The notes: a model not told the origin generated them from the sequence alone. A DNA stretch of 64,000 nucleotides from Aquamicrobium sp. (GCA_019739225.1 JAHHDT010000007.1:372001-436000); one strand, 5' to 3'; shown: positions 54,157-62,738, counted from the stretch's first letter. Numbers and translations: made by a program.

Positions 54157-55008
54157 TCAGCCGAATTTTCCAGCACCGGACCTCTGCCAGAATACGAGAC
54201 GGCGCTCCAGCCAGACCACCGTCCAGAAGAGAGCGAGGCCGAGCAGGCTCAGGAAGATGATGAGAGAGAAGACACGCGGCGTGTTGAGCTGCGAGGCGGC
54301 AACGCGGATCAGCTCGCCGAAACCCTTGCCGCCACCGAGAAACTCCCCGGTAATCGCACCAGCCATGACACCGACTGCGGCGATCTTCAGCCCTGTGAAC
54401 ATCTGCGGCATGCCGAGCGGCAGCTTCATCTTGAACAGTGTCTGCCAGCGGCTCGCGCCCATGGTCCGGAAGAGGGCGCGCGCATTCTCGTCGGCTGCGT
54501 GCAGGCCAGCCGCCGTGCCGACCACGATCGGGAAGGTGGCGATGAAGGCCGCGAGCGCGACCTTGGACGAGATGCCGAAACCCAGCCAGGCGAGGAAGAT
54601 CGGCGCGAAGGCGACTTTAGGCATGGTGTCGATTGCCACGAGATACGGCAATACGGCACGCTCGCCGAAGGTGAATTCGCCGACCAACACGCCCAACGTG
54701 AAGCCGATCGCAAGCGCGATGGCGAAGCCGTAGATGACTTCCTTGACCGTGATCCAGAGCGCGCCCAGCATGTAGCCGCCGCTGGCGAGGTTCTTCGCAA
54801 CGAAGACGATGTCCTCGCCGGTCTCCCACGGCCCCGGCAGGATGATCGGCGAAACCAGCCCGGAAATGTGGACAAGCTGCCATACCGCCAGAAAGGCAAT
54901 CATGATGCCGGCCATCGCGATGGAGCGCGGTATGCGGTCAATGAAGGTGACATGCTCGGTCCAGACCGTGTCGGGACGTCGAGCCTGCGGGTCGGTCGCG
55001 ATGGTCAC
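54157..55008 (-). CDS. ABC transporter permease (SsuC/TauC/ThiX type)
   Basis: A 283-residue permease with about six membrane helices. The EAA-like loop contacting the ATPase is GASRWQTLFKMKLPLGMPQM. Members import nitrate, sulfonates, taurine or pyrimidine precursors. It overlaps the ATPase gene by four bases (55005-55008). Which substrate applies cannot be read from the sequence. Confidence 0.92.
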   Translation of the reverse strand: MTIATDPQARRPDTVWTEHVTFIDRIPRSIAMAGIMIAFLAVWQLVHISGLVSPIILPGPWETGEDIVFVAKNLASGGYMLGALWITVKEVIYGFAIALAIGFTLGVLVGEFTFGERAVLPYLVAIDTMPKVAFAPIFLAWLGFGISSKVALAAFIATFPIVVGTAAGLHAADENARALFRTMGASRWQTLFKMKLPLGMPQMFTGLKIAAVGVMAGAITGEFLGGGKGFGELIRVAASQLNTPRVFSLIIFLSLLGLALFWTVVWLERRLVFWQRSGAGKFG

Positions 55009-55817
55009 AGGAAAGCTCCCTTGTCGAGTCGCGCACGGATGCGGCGTACGTAGTCGCCGAACTTGGCGTCGGTCATCATGTCGAGGGTGCGCGGGCGAGG
55101 CAGGTCGATCTCGACCGTCTCCACGAACGTCCCCGGGCGCGGCGACATGACGTAGACCGTGTCCGACAGGATCACGGCCTCGGGAATCGAATGGGTAATG
55201 AGGAAGGCGGTGGCGTTGCGCTCCATGCAGATGCGCTGCAACTCCATGTTCATGAAGTCGCGCGAGAGCTCGTCGAGCGCACTGAAGGGCTCGTCGAGCA
55301 GCAGCACCGCCGGCTCCGTCACCAGCATCCTGCAGATGGCGGCGCGCTGGGCCATGCCGCCCGACAGCTCATGCGGCCAGCGACCTTCGAAGCCTTTAAG
55401 CCCGACCAGTTCAAGCAAGGCAAGCGCATCGCGATGCTTGGCGCGGGCTGCCGCCTTGCCGTCGCGGATCTCAATCGGCAGGACGATATTCTCCAGCACC
55501 GTGCGCCACGGAAAAAGCGTCGCCTGCTGGAACATCATGCCGATGTCCTCGCGCGTGCCGGTGACGGGCGTGCCTTCCAGATAGACGCCGCCCTCCGAAG
55601 GCGGGATCAGCCCCGCCATCACCTTCAGGAGCGTGGACTTGCCGCAGCCCGACGGGCCGATCACCGAGGAGAAACTGCCTTCGCGCAATGTCAGGTCGAC
55701 ACGGTCGAGCGCGCGCAGATTGCCTCGCGCATAGCTCTTGGCAACGCCGGAGAGCTCGTAGACCGGCCGGCTCTGCGAGCCGGCCGTCATGGCATCTGTC
55801 CGTGGAAGGACGGTCAT
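55005..55817 (-). CDS. ABC transporter ATP-binding protein (SsuB/TauB type)
   Basis: A 270-residue ABC ATPase. Walker A is GPSGCGKST, the Q-loop is MMFQQATLFPWRTV, the signature is LSGGMAQRAAICR, Walker B LLLDEPFSALDE and the H-loop THSI. It drives the importer with the permease and binding protein. The ATG at 55817 overlaps the binding-protein stop by four bases. Confidence 0.93.
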   Translation of the reverse strand: MTVLPRTDAMTAGSQSRPVYELSGVAKSYARGNLRALDRVDLTLREGSFSSVIGPSGCGKSTLLKVMAGLIPPSEGGVYLEGTPVTGTREDIGMMFQQATLFPWRTVLENIVLPIEIRDGKAAARAKHRDALALLELVGLKGFEGRWPHELSGGMAQRAAICRMLVTEPAVLLLDEPFSALDELSRDFMNMELQRICMERNATAFLITHSIPEAVILSDTVYVMSPRPGTFVETVEIDLPRPRTLDMMTDAKFGDYVRRIRARLDKGAFL

Positions 55818-56842
55818 TCCGCGTTCCACGCTTCCACGAACTGGTTGGTGTAGGCCGCTTCGAGGTCTTCCAGCGGAGCCGACAGCGCGCCGGATTCGAC
55901 CGAGCTGTCGTGCCACATCTGCCAATGCTCCGGCGGCTGGTAGCCATAGCCGTTGGACATGTCGAGCGGCGTGATGCGGTCCTGAATCGCGGTCAGCAGC
56001 GCTTCGGCGAATTCGCGGTCCTCACCCTCCTGCGGGTTGCCGGCCGTGGTGTGCTCCAGCACCTTGTCCTTGTTGGCGGGGTCCATGCCGAATTTGGTGC
56101 CCTTCACGAGCGCCTTGCCAAAGGCTTCGATGACGTCCGGATTTTCATCCAGATAGCTGCGGGTCACCGCCCAGCCATTGCCGAAATAAGAAAGGTAGGC
56201 TTCCGGCGTGATCTCGCGAAGCGGGATGCCGCGCGATTCGATGATGGCCGCGTCGCTCACCGCGGCGGCGTAGGATGACACCTCGTCATTGAGGAACGCC
56301 GCTGCCGCGGTGCCGCCGTCGCCGATTGCCAGGAATTCGTAGTCGGTGCCTTCGGCAAGGCCGACATCGGTCAGGATCGCGCGGCTGAAGCCGACCTCCG
56401 CGCCGTCGGCCGTGCCGACGCCTACCACCGTACCCTTCAGGTCGGCCGGCCCCTGGACATCGGATTCCTCCCGCACCACCAGCCCGAAGATCGATTTCGG
56501 AAACTGATTGTAGATGAAGACCACGTCCTCGCCGCGCGCCCTGGCACCGAGAAGCGGGCCGGGGCCGGGATTACCGATCTGCGCCTGGCCTGCCGCCATC
56601 GATTGCAGCACGGATGCCGAGCCGTTGACCGCCTCGACGGTGACCTTGATGCCTGCTTCCTCGAAATAGCCTTCGCCGATCGCGACGTGCAGCGGGAAAT
56701 TGTTGATGGCCGAAGGATTCGGCACGACGATCGTGATGGTATTGTCCTGCGCATGGACGGCGTCAGTGACGCCCGCCATCGACACGAGGGAAAGCGCGAG
56801 CGCAGCCGTCGCGGCGCGGCGTAGATCCGAACCAGTTTTCAT
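55814..56842 (-). CDS. ABC transporter substrate-binding protein (NMT1/ThiY-like)
   Basis: A 342-residue periplasmic binding protein with a signal peptide (RRAATAALALSLVSMAGV, cleaved near VHA). The fold is of the SsuA/THI5 type (VVPNPSAINNFPLHVAIGEG, GSASVLQSMAAGQAQIG). Of two ATGs, 56842 has GGGAGG seven bases upstream, while 56848 is only one base from it, so 56842 is preferred. It leads the three-gene importer, transcribed away from the FAH-family hydrolase. The ligand is not evident. Confidence 0.92.
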   Translation of the reverse strand: MKTGSDLRRAATAALALSLVSMAGVTDAVHAQDNTITIVVPNPSAINNFPLHVAIGEGYFEEAGIKVTVEAVNGSASVLQSMAAGQAQIGNPGPGPLLGARARGEDVVFIYNQFPKSIFGLVVREESDVQGPADLKGTVVGVGTADGAEVGFSRAILTDVGLAEGTDYEFLAIGDGGTAAAAFLNDEVSSYAAAVSDAAIIESRGIPLREITPEAYLSYFGNGWAVTRSYLDENPDVIEAFGKALVKGTKFGMDPANKDKVLEHTTAGNPQEGEDREFAEALLTAIQDRITPLDMSNGYGYQPPEHWQMWHDSSVESGALSAPLEDLEAAYTNQFVEAWNAE

Positions 56843-56918
56843 GGTCATTCCTCCCTGTTTGCCTGCGGCGTCCTCCCGACGCCACGGCTCACATAATCTA
56901 CATTTCTCAAATGGACTG

Positions 56919-56937
56919 TCAAAAACCTATTTTTTGA
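56919..56937. promoter_or_regulatory. divergent operator dyad between importer and hydrolase
   Basis: TCAAAAA-CCTAT-TTTTTGA, a perfect 7-bp inverted repeat in the 156-base divergent region. It could be the site of the GntR/FCD regulator at 53418. The dyad is seen; the binding protein is inferred. Confidence 0.45.
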
Positions 56938-56998
56938 TGCGCGTAGTTTCTTAATGTGCATTATGCCTGCCGACAGACAGACCACCAAGGAGGAGACG

Positions 56999-57694
56999 AT
57001 GGCCACCAATGGATATGTGATCGACGCGCCCGAACAGGCTAGCCTGGCGGTATCGGGCAGCAAGGACCGCTTTCCGGTCCGCCGCATTTATTGTGTCGGG
57101 CGCAATTACGTCGCGCATGTCCGCGAGATGGGCGGCAACGAGGAGCGCGATCCGCCGATCTTCTTCCAGAAGCCGGCAGATGCCGTCGTCGAAAGCGGCT
57201 CCACGATCCCCTACGCGACGATCACCGAAAACTTCCACCACGAGATGGAAATGGTCATCGCGCTCAAGTCGGGCGGCTACAACATCGCCGAGAGCGTTGC
57301 GCTGAACCACATCTGGGGCTACGGCACGGGTCTCGACATGACCCGCCGCGACATCCAGGGCAACGGCAAGCCGTGGGAGATTGCCAAGTCCTTCGACCAG
57401 TCCTGCCCGTGCGGGCCGCTGTCGCCGGTGGGCAAGGTCGGCCACATCTCCAAGGGGTCGATCAAGCTGACCGTCAATGGCGAGACGAAGCAGGAATCGG
57501 ACATCGAGCTGCTGATCTGGCGCGTGCCGGAGATCATCGCGAACCTGTCGACGCTGTTCGAGCTCAAGGCCGGCGATATCATTCTCACCGGCACGCCTCA
57601 TGGCGTCGGCCCCGTGCAGCCGGGCGACGAACTGGTCGGCACCATCGATGGGCTCGAGCCTCTGACGGTGAAGATCGGCGAGCGCCCCGCCTGA
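56999..57694 (+). CDS. fumarylacetoacetate hydrolase family protein (fumarylpyruvate hydrolase-like)
   Basis: A 231-residue FAH-family hydrolase. Signature regions are IYCVGRNYVAHVREMGGNE, PIFFQKPADAVV, the metal-binding FHHEMEMVIAL, and ILTGTPHGVGPVQPGD. Small FAH proteins of this type cleave fumarylpyruvate in gentisate degradation or act on related oxo-acids. AAGGAGGAG precedes the ATG at 56999. Divergent from the ABC importer and GntR genes, suggesting one catabolic locus. Ring-cleavage genes are absent from the window. Confidence 0.9.
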   Translation: MATNGYVIDAPEQASLAVSGSKDRFPVRRIYCVGRNYVAHVREMGGNEERDPPIFFQKPADAVVESGSTIPYATITENFHHEMEMVIALKSGGYNIAESVALNHIWGYGTGLDMTRRDIQGNGKPWEIAKSFDQSCPCGPLSPVGKVGHISKGSIKLTVNGETKQESDIELLIWRVPEIIANLSTLFELKAGDIILTGTPHGVGPVQPGDELVGTIDGLEPLTVKIGERPA

Positions 57695-57700
57695 CCGGTC

Positions 57701-59113
57701 TCAGGCCGGGATACGGATAACGGCGCGCAGGCCGCCGAGCGGACTTTCATCGAGCGTGATGTCGCCGCCATGGCTGCGGGCGATGTCACGCGCGATGGAC
57801 AGGCCAAGGCCCGTGCCGCCGGAATCCTGGTTACGGGCGTCGTCCAGCCGGTAAAAGGGCTTGAACACCTCCTCGCGTTTTTCCGCCGGTATGCCGGGGC
57901 CGTCATCGTCGACGATGACTAGCAGCGACCCGCGCGCGTGGGTCGCCTTGATGCTCACGGTCTTTGCGTAACGGAACGCATTCCCCACGACGTTCGACAG
58001 TAGGCGCGAGAAGGCGTTGGGCCGCACATAGACTTCTGGATTGCCGGTAAGGTACGTCGTCAGCGTGCGCTTGCGCAGCTTCGCTTCCTCCGACAGCTTT
58101 TCCATGAACGCGGCAATGTCGAACTGGCCGGTGTCCTCGCCGGCCTCGCCTCGCGCGAAGGCGAGATAGCCCTCCAGCATCGACTGCATGTCGTCGATAT
58201 CCTGGTCGAGCGCTTCGCGGTCCATCTTCGAGCCGCCCAGCGCGAGCTGCAACTTGAAGCGGGTGAGGATGGTGCGAAGGTCGTGGCTGACGCCCGTCAG
58301 CATCGCGGTGCGCTGCTCGATCTGGCGCTCGATGCGTTCGCGCATCTGGATGAAGGCGGCACCGGCGCGGCGCACCTCCTCCGCACCGCGGGGCCGGAAG
58401 TCGCTCGGCGTCGGCCGCCCCTTGCCGAAACTCTCCGCGGCTTCTGCAAGGCGCAGGATCGGCCTGATCTGGTTGCGCAGGAAGGCCACGGCGATGCCGA
58501 TCAGCACCAGAGAGCTGCCGACCATCCACAGCAGGAAGATATGGGTGTTCGAAGCGTAGGTCTGGCTGCGGCGTGCGAAGACGCGCAGCACCTTGTCCTC
58601 CAGCCGCACGCGTATTTCCACGATGTTGGAGGCGCCGACCGTATCGATCCAGAAGGGCCGGTTGATCTGCTGGTTGATCTGCTCGCTCAGGAAGTAGTCG
58701 AGGATCGAGAAGAACGGCTTGGGCCCGGGGGCGGGCAGGGGATCGGGCGGCAGGATGTCGATCTTGAGCTGCAGCCGCTCCTGCGCGATGCGGATGACCT
58801 CGGCATAGTTGTCGCCGGGCGGGTAGGTCTCGATCATGTCTATGACGGCCGCGATGTCGCGCGTCACCGCCGCCGAAAGGCGCTGGGTGACCGTCTGCCA
58901 GTGCCGCTCCATGAAGGCGAAGGCGATCACGGATTGCAGCAGGATCATCGGCGCGATGACGATGATGAGCGAACGCGCATAAAGCCGCTTCGGCAGATAG
59001 CGTGCGACGACCCGCCAGACGCGGCCGAACCCGTTCCACAGCCCGGCAAACGGGCGCAGGTACCCGCCGGCCCGTTCTGACTCGTCGCGCGCCGGTGTGT
59101 CGGAACTCGCCAT
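57701..59113 (-). CDS. sensor histidine kinase (EnvZ-like)
   Basis: A 470-residue membrane sensor kinase. Two membrane helices (about 47-69 and 192-213) flank a periplasmic domain, then HAMP, HisKA and HATPase domains. The phosphorylated His277 lies in GVSHDLRTILTRFKL. The normally conserved proline after HDLRT is isoleucine (Ile282). The ATPase N-box NVVGNAFRYA and G1 DDDGPGIP are intact. It follows the PetR-like regulator by 47 bases and is its likely partner. Confidence 0.92.
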   Translation of the reverse strand: MASSDTPARDESERAGGYLRPFAGLWNGFGRVWRVVARYLPKRLYARSLIIVIAPMILLQSVIAFAFMERHWQTVTQRLSAAVTRDIAAVIDMIETYPPGDNYAEVIRIAQERLQLKIDILPPDPLPAPGPKPFFSILDYFLSEQINQQINRPFWIDTVGASNIVEIRVRLEDKVLRVFARRSQTYASNTHIFLLWMVGSSLVLIGIAVAFLRNQIRPILRLAEAAESFGKGRPTPSDFRPRGAEEVRRAGAAFIQMRERIERQIEQRTAMLTGVSHDLRTILTRFKLQLALGGSKMDREALDQDIDDMQSMLEGYLAFARGEAGEDTGQFDIAAFMEKLSEEAKLRKRTLTTYLTGNPEVYVRPNAFSRLLSNVVGNAFRYAKTVSIKATHARGSLLVIVDDDGPGIPAEKREEVFKPFYRLDDARNQDSGGTGLGLSIARDIARSHGGDITLDESPLGGLRAVIRIPA

Positions 59114-59160
59114 CAGTCCTTTCCCGCACCCCGTCTCAAGGGCATATCTGGGGCATCAGT

Positions 59161-59865
59161 CTATTCGACACTGAGCCTGTATCCAACACCGCGCACCGTC
59201 TGCAGCCACACCGGATTGGACGGGTCGCGCTCGATCTTGCGCCGCAAGCGGTTGATCTGCACGTCGATGGTGCGTTCGCCGACCTCCGCATCCGAGCCGA
59301 CCAGCTCGTGCCTCGGGATCGTATCGCCGGCCCGCTCGGCGAAGATGACCAGAATCTCCTGTTCGCGGTCGGTCAGCTTCAGGATTTCGCCGCCGCGCTT
59401 GAGTTCGCGCCGTGCGATCTGGAACGTGTAGGGTCCGAAAACGATCTGCTCCACCTTCGGCGTCTGCTGGGGGCCGCCGCGACGCAGGATGTTGTTGAGC
59501 CGCAGCAGCAGCTCGCGCGGGTCGAACGGCTTGGGCAGGTAGTCGTCCGCGCCAGCTTCGAGACCGGCCACCCGGCTGTCGGTTTCCGACAGCGCGGTCA
59601 GCATCAGGATCGGCACGTTCTTCTGCTCGCGCAGCGACTTCGTGAGCTGCACGCCGCTCTCGCCCGGCATCATCACGTCGAGCACGATCAGGTCGAAATC
59701 CAGCCCTGCCAGCTTGCGTCGTGCTTCGTCCGCATTGCCGGCCACGGTGATGCGATAGCCGTTTTCGCTTAGGAACTGCTTCAGCAGGGTGCGGATGCGG
59801 GTGTCGTCGTCGACCACGAGCAGATGGGGGGCATCGTCGCCCGGTACGTGCGAATCCTGCGTCAT
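59161..59865 (-). CDS. petR: OmpR-family response regulator, PetR-like
   Basis: A 234-residue response regulator. The receiver has the acidic cluster DDD (19-21), the phospho-acceptor Asp63 in LIVLDVMMPG and Lys112 in LPKPFDP. The C-terminal OmpR winged helix ends with TVRGVGYRLSVE. The ATG at 59865 has AAGGA eight bases upstream. The order MarR - response regulator - kinase matches PetP-PetR of Rhodobacter capsulatus, where PetR is needed for respiratory growth; the symbol is given on this basis and is not proven here. Confidence 0.88.
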   Translation of the reverse strand: MTQDSHVPGDDAPHLLVVDDDTRIRTLLKQFLSENGYRITVAGNADEARRKLAGLDFDLIVLDVMMPGESGVQLTKSLREQKNVPILMLTALSETDSRVAGLEAGADDYLPKPFDPRELLLRLNNILRRGGPQQTPKVEQIVFGPYTFQIARRELKRGGEILKLTDREQEILVIFAERAGDTIPRHELVGSDAEVGERTIDVQINRLRRKIERDPSNPVWLQTVRGVGYRLSVE

Positions 59866-59906
59866 AGGCAAGTCCTTCAAGTGCAATGCCCCTACCTGCG
59901 GCGATC

Positions 59907-60440
59907 CTAGCCTGCCTCCCTGCGCCGGTCATCCCCGGTCGCGGTCTGATCGTCGATCTGGGTGCGCTGCTCGGGATTGACCATGCCCAGGAGAAAACGC
60001 TCGATTGCAGCGCGGTCGCCAGGTGCCGCTTCCGCCAATGCAGCGGCGATGCGGCGGGATTGGGGCGCGGCCAGTGCAAGTGCCAGGCCACGACCCTTGG
60101 CGGTCGGATAAAGCTCGCGCTGGCGCCGGTCTCGCGGACCCTGAACCTGAACGATGTGGCCGGTGTCGATCAACTGCTTCAGCACCCGCGCAAGGCTCTG
60201 CTTGGTGATCTTGAGTACGTCGAGAAGCTCGGCCACGGTAAGGCCCGGCCTGCGGTTGACGAAGTGGAGGACCCGATGGTGCGCACGGCCGAAGGCGTAT
60301 TCCCCAAGGATCTGGTCCGGGTCCGAGGTGAAGTCGCGATAGGCGAAAAAGAACAGCTCGATGATCGTGAAATCGATCCCGTCGTCACCCGACAAGGCCG
60401 ACTTTATCGGGTCTTCGTTCCGCTCCGGATGCTGCGTCAT
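59907..60440 (-). CDS. petP: MarR family regulator, PetP-like
   Basis: A 177-residue MarR protein. The winged helix is LTVAELLDVLKITKQSLARV, LKQLIDTGHIVQVQ, with the wing GPRDRRQRELYPT. A C-terminal acidic, arginine-rich tail is unusual. The ATG at 60440 (MTQHPERNED) was chosen, because an upstream TTG at 60467 lies inside the operator palindrome. It precedes the PetR-like gene by 41 bases and is divergent from ilvE. A perfect 15-bp inverted repeat lies between them. PetP was first described as a MarR-type partner of PetR. Confidence 0.87.
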   Translation of the reverse strand: MTQHPERNEDPIKSALSGDDGIDFTIIELFFFAYRDFTSDPDQILGEYAFGRAHHRVLHFVNRRPGLTVAELLDVLKITKQSLARVLKQLIDTGHIVQVQGPRDRRQRELYPTAKGRGLALALAAPQSRRIAAALAEAAPGDRAAIERFLLGMVNPEQRTQIDDQTATGDDRRREAG

Positions 60441-60462
60441 ATCCTGCTCGCCGTTCCTGTTC

Positions 60463-60512
60463 GCCAAATTTATGTCAGCCTTGTTGACATAAATTTGGCC
60501 CGATGGTAATTT
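60463..60512. promoter_or_regulatory. 15-bp inverted-repeat operator overlapping the ilvE promoter
   Basis: GCCAAATTTATGTCA (60463-60477), spacer GCCTTGT, then its exact inverse TGACATAAATTTGGC (60485-60499). The plus-strand promoter TTGACA (60484-60489) -17 bases- TAATTT (60507-60512) begins inside the right arm. A MarR dimer here would block ilvE and, from the other side, its own gene. The 5' leader to ilvE is about 170 bases. Confidence 0.8.
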
Positions 60513-60687
60513 TTGCCAATCTTTCGGCTGGAATGCGAACGAAAAGAAAAGCCAAGGGCTGTTTGCCCGGAACTTCCTTCAACTCGCCTCGCTTTCGGCA
60601 TAAAGTTGCGGTCTGGCGTATCCGGTTAGGCGATCCCGCACCGCACGTCCAATGAAAACAGGGCCTTGGGCCTCTAGGGAGACATCT

Positions 60688-61581
60688 ATGGCATCCGTTC
60701 CTTTCGACCAGCTTGACGGTCACATCTGGATGAATGGCGAATTCGTCAAATGGGCAGAGGCCAAGATTCACGTACTGACCCACGGGCTGCACTATGCCAG
60801 CGCCGTGTTCGAGGGCGAGCGCGCCTATGGCGGCGAGATCTTCAAGCTGACCGAGCATACCGAGCGTCTGCATGAATCCGCTCGCCTTCTCGGCTTCACC
60901 ATTCCCTACTCGGTTGCCGAAATCGACGATGCCTGCCGCGCGCTCCTGCGCATGCAGGGCTTCGCCGACGCCTATGTCCGCCCGATCGCGTGGCGCGGGT
61001 CCGAGATGATGGGCGTCTCGGCCCAGAACAACCGCATCAATTGCGCGATCGCCATCTGGCAGTGGCCCAGCTATTTCGATCCCGCGCAGCGGTTGAAGGG
61101 CATCCGGCTCGACATGGCGGAATATCGCCGGCCGGACCCGCGCACGGCTCCGTCGCGTTCCAAGGCGGCCGGCCTCTACATGATCTGCACGCTGTCCAAA
61201 CATGCAGCAGAAGCTAAGGGATACGCCGACGCACTGATGCTCGACTGGCGCGGGCAGGTTGCCGAAGCCACCGGCGCCAACGTCTTTTTCGTCAAGGAGG
61301 GCAAAATCCACACGCCGACGCCGGACTGCTTCCTCGACGGCATCACCCGCCGCACCGTCATCGGGCTGGCCAAGGCACGTGGGCTGGAAGTCATCGAGCG
61401 CGCGATCATGCCTGAAGAGCTCGAAGGTTTCGAACAGGCGTTCCTGACCGGAACGGCGGCAGAGGTGACGCCGGTCTCGGAGATCGGCCCCTACAGGTTC
61501 GAGGTCGGCGAGATCGCCAAGACCCTGATGGAAGATTACATGGCCGAGGTGCAGCCGAAGCAGGCGGTGGCGGCCGAATAG
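60688..61581 (+). CDS. ilvE: branched-chain amino acid aminotransferase
   Basis: A 297-residue class IV PLP aminotransferase. It transfers amino groups between glutamate and branched-chain 2-oxo acids. Family blocks are VLTHGLHYASAVFEGERAYGG, the region with the PLP lysine APSRSKAAGLYM, LMLDWRGQVAEATGANVFFV and LDGITRRTVIGLAK. The ATG at 60688 has AGGGAG seven bases upstream, so I prefer it to the ATG at 60652. Promoter control by the divergent MarR protein is indicated by the operator. Confidence 0.94.
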   Translation: MASVPFDQLDGHIWMNGEFVKWAEAKIHVLTHGLHYASAVFEGERAYGGEIFKLTEHTERLHESARLLGFTIPYSVAEIDDACRALLRMQGFADAYVRPIAWRGSEMMGVSAQNNRINCAIAIWQWPSYFDPAQRLKGIRLDMAEYRRPDPRTAPSRSKAAGLYMICTLSKHAAEAKGYADALMLDWRGQVAEATGANVFFVKEGKIHTPTPDCFLDGITRRTVIGLAKARGLEVIERAIMPEELEGFEQAFLTGTAAEVTPVSEIGPYRFEVGEIAKTLMEDYMAEVQPKQAVAAE

Positions 61582-61694
61582 GCCGTCATTTCTCCGCAAC
61601 CACAGGTCGTCGCTCCGTTTGACTTTAGTCGAATTCGGGTTTCCACTTCCGACGCCGGCGAGACTCGCGCCGGTGTTATAGAGGGAAACTTCAT

Positions 61695-61970
61695 ATGGAA
61701 GCGCTTCTTCCTATCATCATTCAGGTCGTGACGGGGATCATCGGTGGCCAGGCGGTCGGCGCTGCGCTCAAGCAGGTCGACATGAGCCAGGTCATCAAGA
61801 TCATCTCCGGCGGTGTGGGCGGTCTCGGCGGCGGCTTGCTGCTCGGCGGGATGGGCGGCGACGGTGGCGCGCTCGGCGGCATTCTGGGCGATGTGATCGG
61901 TGGCGGCGCGGGCGGTGCCGTGCTGACCGGCATCGTCGGCATGGTCATGAAGCAGATGGGCAATCGCTGA
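61695..61970 (+). CDS. glycine-rich hydrophobic small protein
   Basis: A 91-residue protein made of hydrophobic, glycine-zipper-like stretches (GGVGGLGGGLLLGGMGGDGG then LGDVIGGGAGGAVLTGIVG). This composition suggests a small membrane protein or membrane-active peptide. GAGGGAA is upstream of the ATG and a strong terminator follows, so it is almost certainly expressed. It is conserved in rhizobia by recollection; no function is known. Confidence 0.75.
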   Translation: MEALLPIIIQVVTGIIGGQAVGAALKQVDMSQVIKIISGGVGGLGGGLLLGGMGGDGGALGGILGDVIGGGAGGAVLTGIVGMVMKQMGNR

Positions 61971-61995
61971 TCCGGCCCGCTCTGGCTGAAATCGA

Positions 61996-62019
61996 GGGCG
62001 GCCTCGCGGCCGCCCTTTT
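61996..62019 (+). terminator. intrinsic terminator after the glycine-rich protein
   Basis: GGGCGGCC-TCGC-GGCCGCCC followed by TTTT. Perfect 8-bp stem, 26 bases after the stop. Confidence 0.88.
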
Positions 62020-62066
62020 CGTTGACCCGCGCCCTCTCCATGTGTGGCGTAACAGAGGAGACAACC

Positions 62067-62708
62067 ATGGGCGAATTGAGAGCCGGCATCATTACCGTCA
62101 CGCCGTTTCAACAGAACTGCACGATCCTGTTCGACGAGAGTGAGAAGCGCGGGGTGGTGATCGATCCGGGCGGGGAGGTCGATCGGATTCTTGCCGCGAT
62201 CAACGATAACGGGCTGACGATCGAGGCGATCTGGATCACGCATGGCCATATCGACCATGCCGGCGGTGCGATGGCGCTCAAGGAAGCGCTCGACGTCGAC
62301 ATCGTCGGGCCGCACGAGGCGGATGCTTCACTGCTCTCGAACCTGGAAAGCCAGGCGCAGATGTTCGGCCTGCCCGATCCGGTCCGCAACTGCACACCCG
62401 ACCGCTATCTGCAGGAAGGCGAGACCGTCTCGTTTGCCGGGCATGATTTCGAGGTGCTGCACTGCCCGGGCCATGCGCCGGGACATGTCGTGTTCTACAA
62501 TAGGTTGGCGAAATTCGCCCATGTGGGCGACGTTCTGTTTCACGGCTCGATCGGTCGCACCGATCTGCCGGGCGGTGACCACGATACCCTCATTCGCTCC
62601 ATCAAGGAAAAATTGCTGCCGCTGGGTGACGATGTCGGCTTCATCTGCGGTCACGGACCCGGGGGCCGCTTCGGCGACGAGCGGCGCGGGAACCCGTTCC
62701 TGGTATGA
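62067..62708 (+). CDS. MBL-fold metallo-hydrolase (glyoxalase II-like)
   Basis: A 213-residue metallo-beta-lactamase-fold hydrolase. The HxHxDH zinc motif is THGHIDHAGG; other ligands are in LHCPGHAPGHVVFY, VGDVLFHGSIGRTDLP and ICGHGPGG. This YcbL-like subgroup has glyoxalase II or related thioesterase activity. AGAGGAG precedes the ATG at 62067. Cytoplasmic. Ends at a bidirectional hairpin shared with the converging gene. Confidence 0.92.
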   Translation: MGELRAGIITVTPFQQNCTILFDESEKRGVVIDPGGEVDRILAAINDNGLTIEAIWITHGHIDHAGGAMALKEALDVDIVGPHEADASLLSNLESQAQMFGLPDPVRNCTPDRYLQEGETVSFAGHDFEVLHCPGHAPGHVVFYNRLAKFAHVGDVLFHGSIGRTDLPGGDHDTLIRSIKEKLLPLGDDVGFICGHGPGGRFGDERRGNPFLV

Positions 62709-62711
62709 CGA

Positions 62712-62733
62712 AAGGCCCGGCGTGCCGGGCCTT
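62712..62733. terminator. bidirectional hairpin between converging genes
   Basis: AAGGCCCGGC-GT-GCCGGGCCTT, perfect palindrome with short T-runs on both sides. It lies between the MBL stop and the BA14K-like stop. Confidence 0.75.
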
Positions 62734-62738
62734 CGCAA

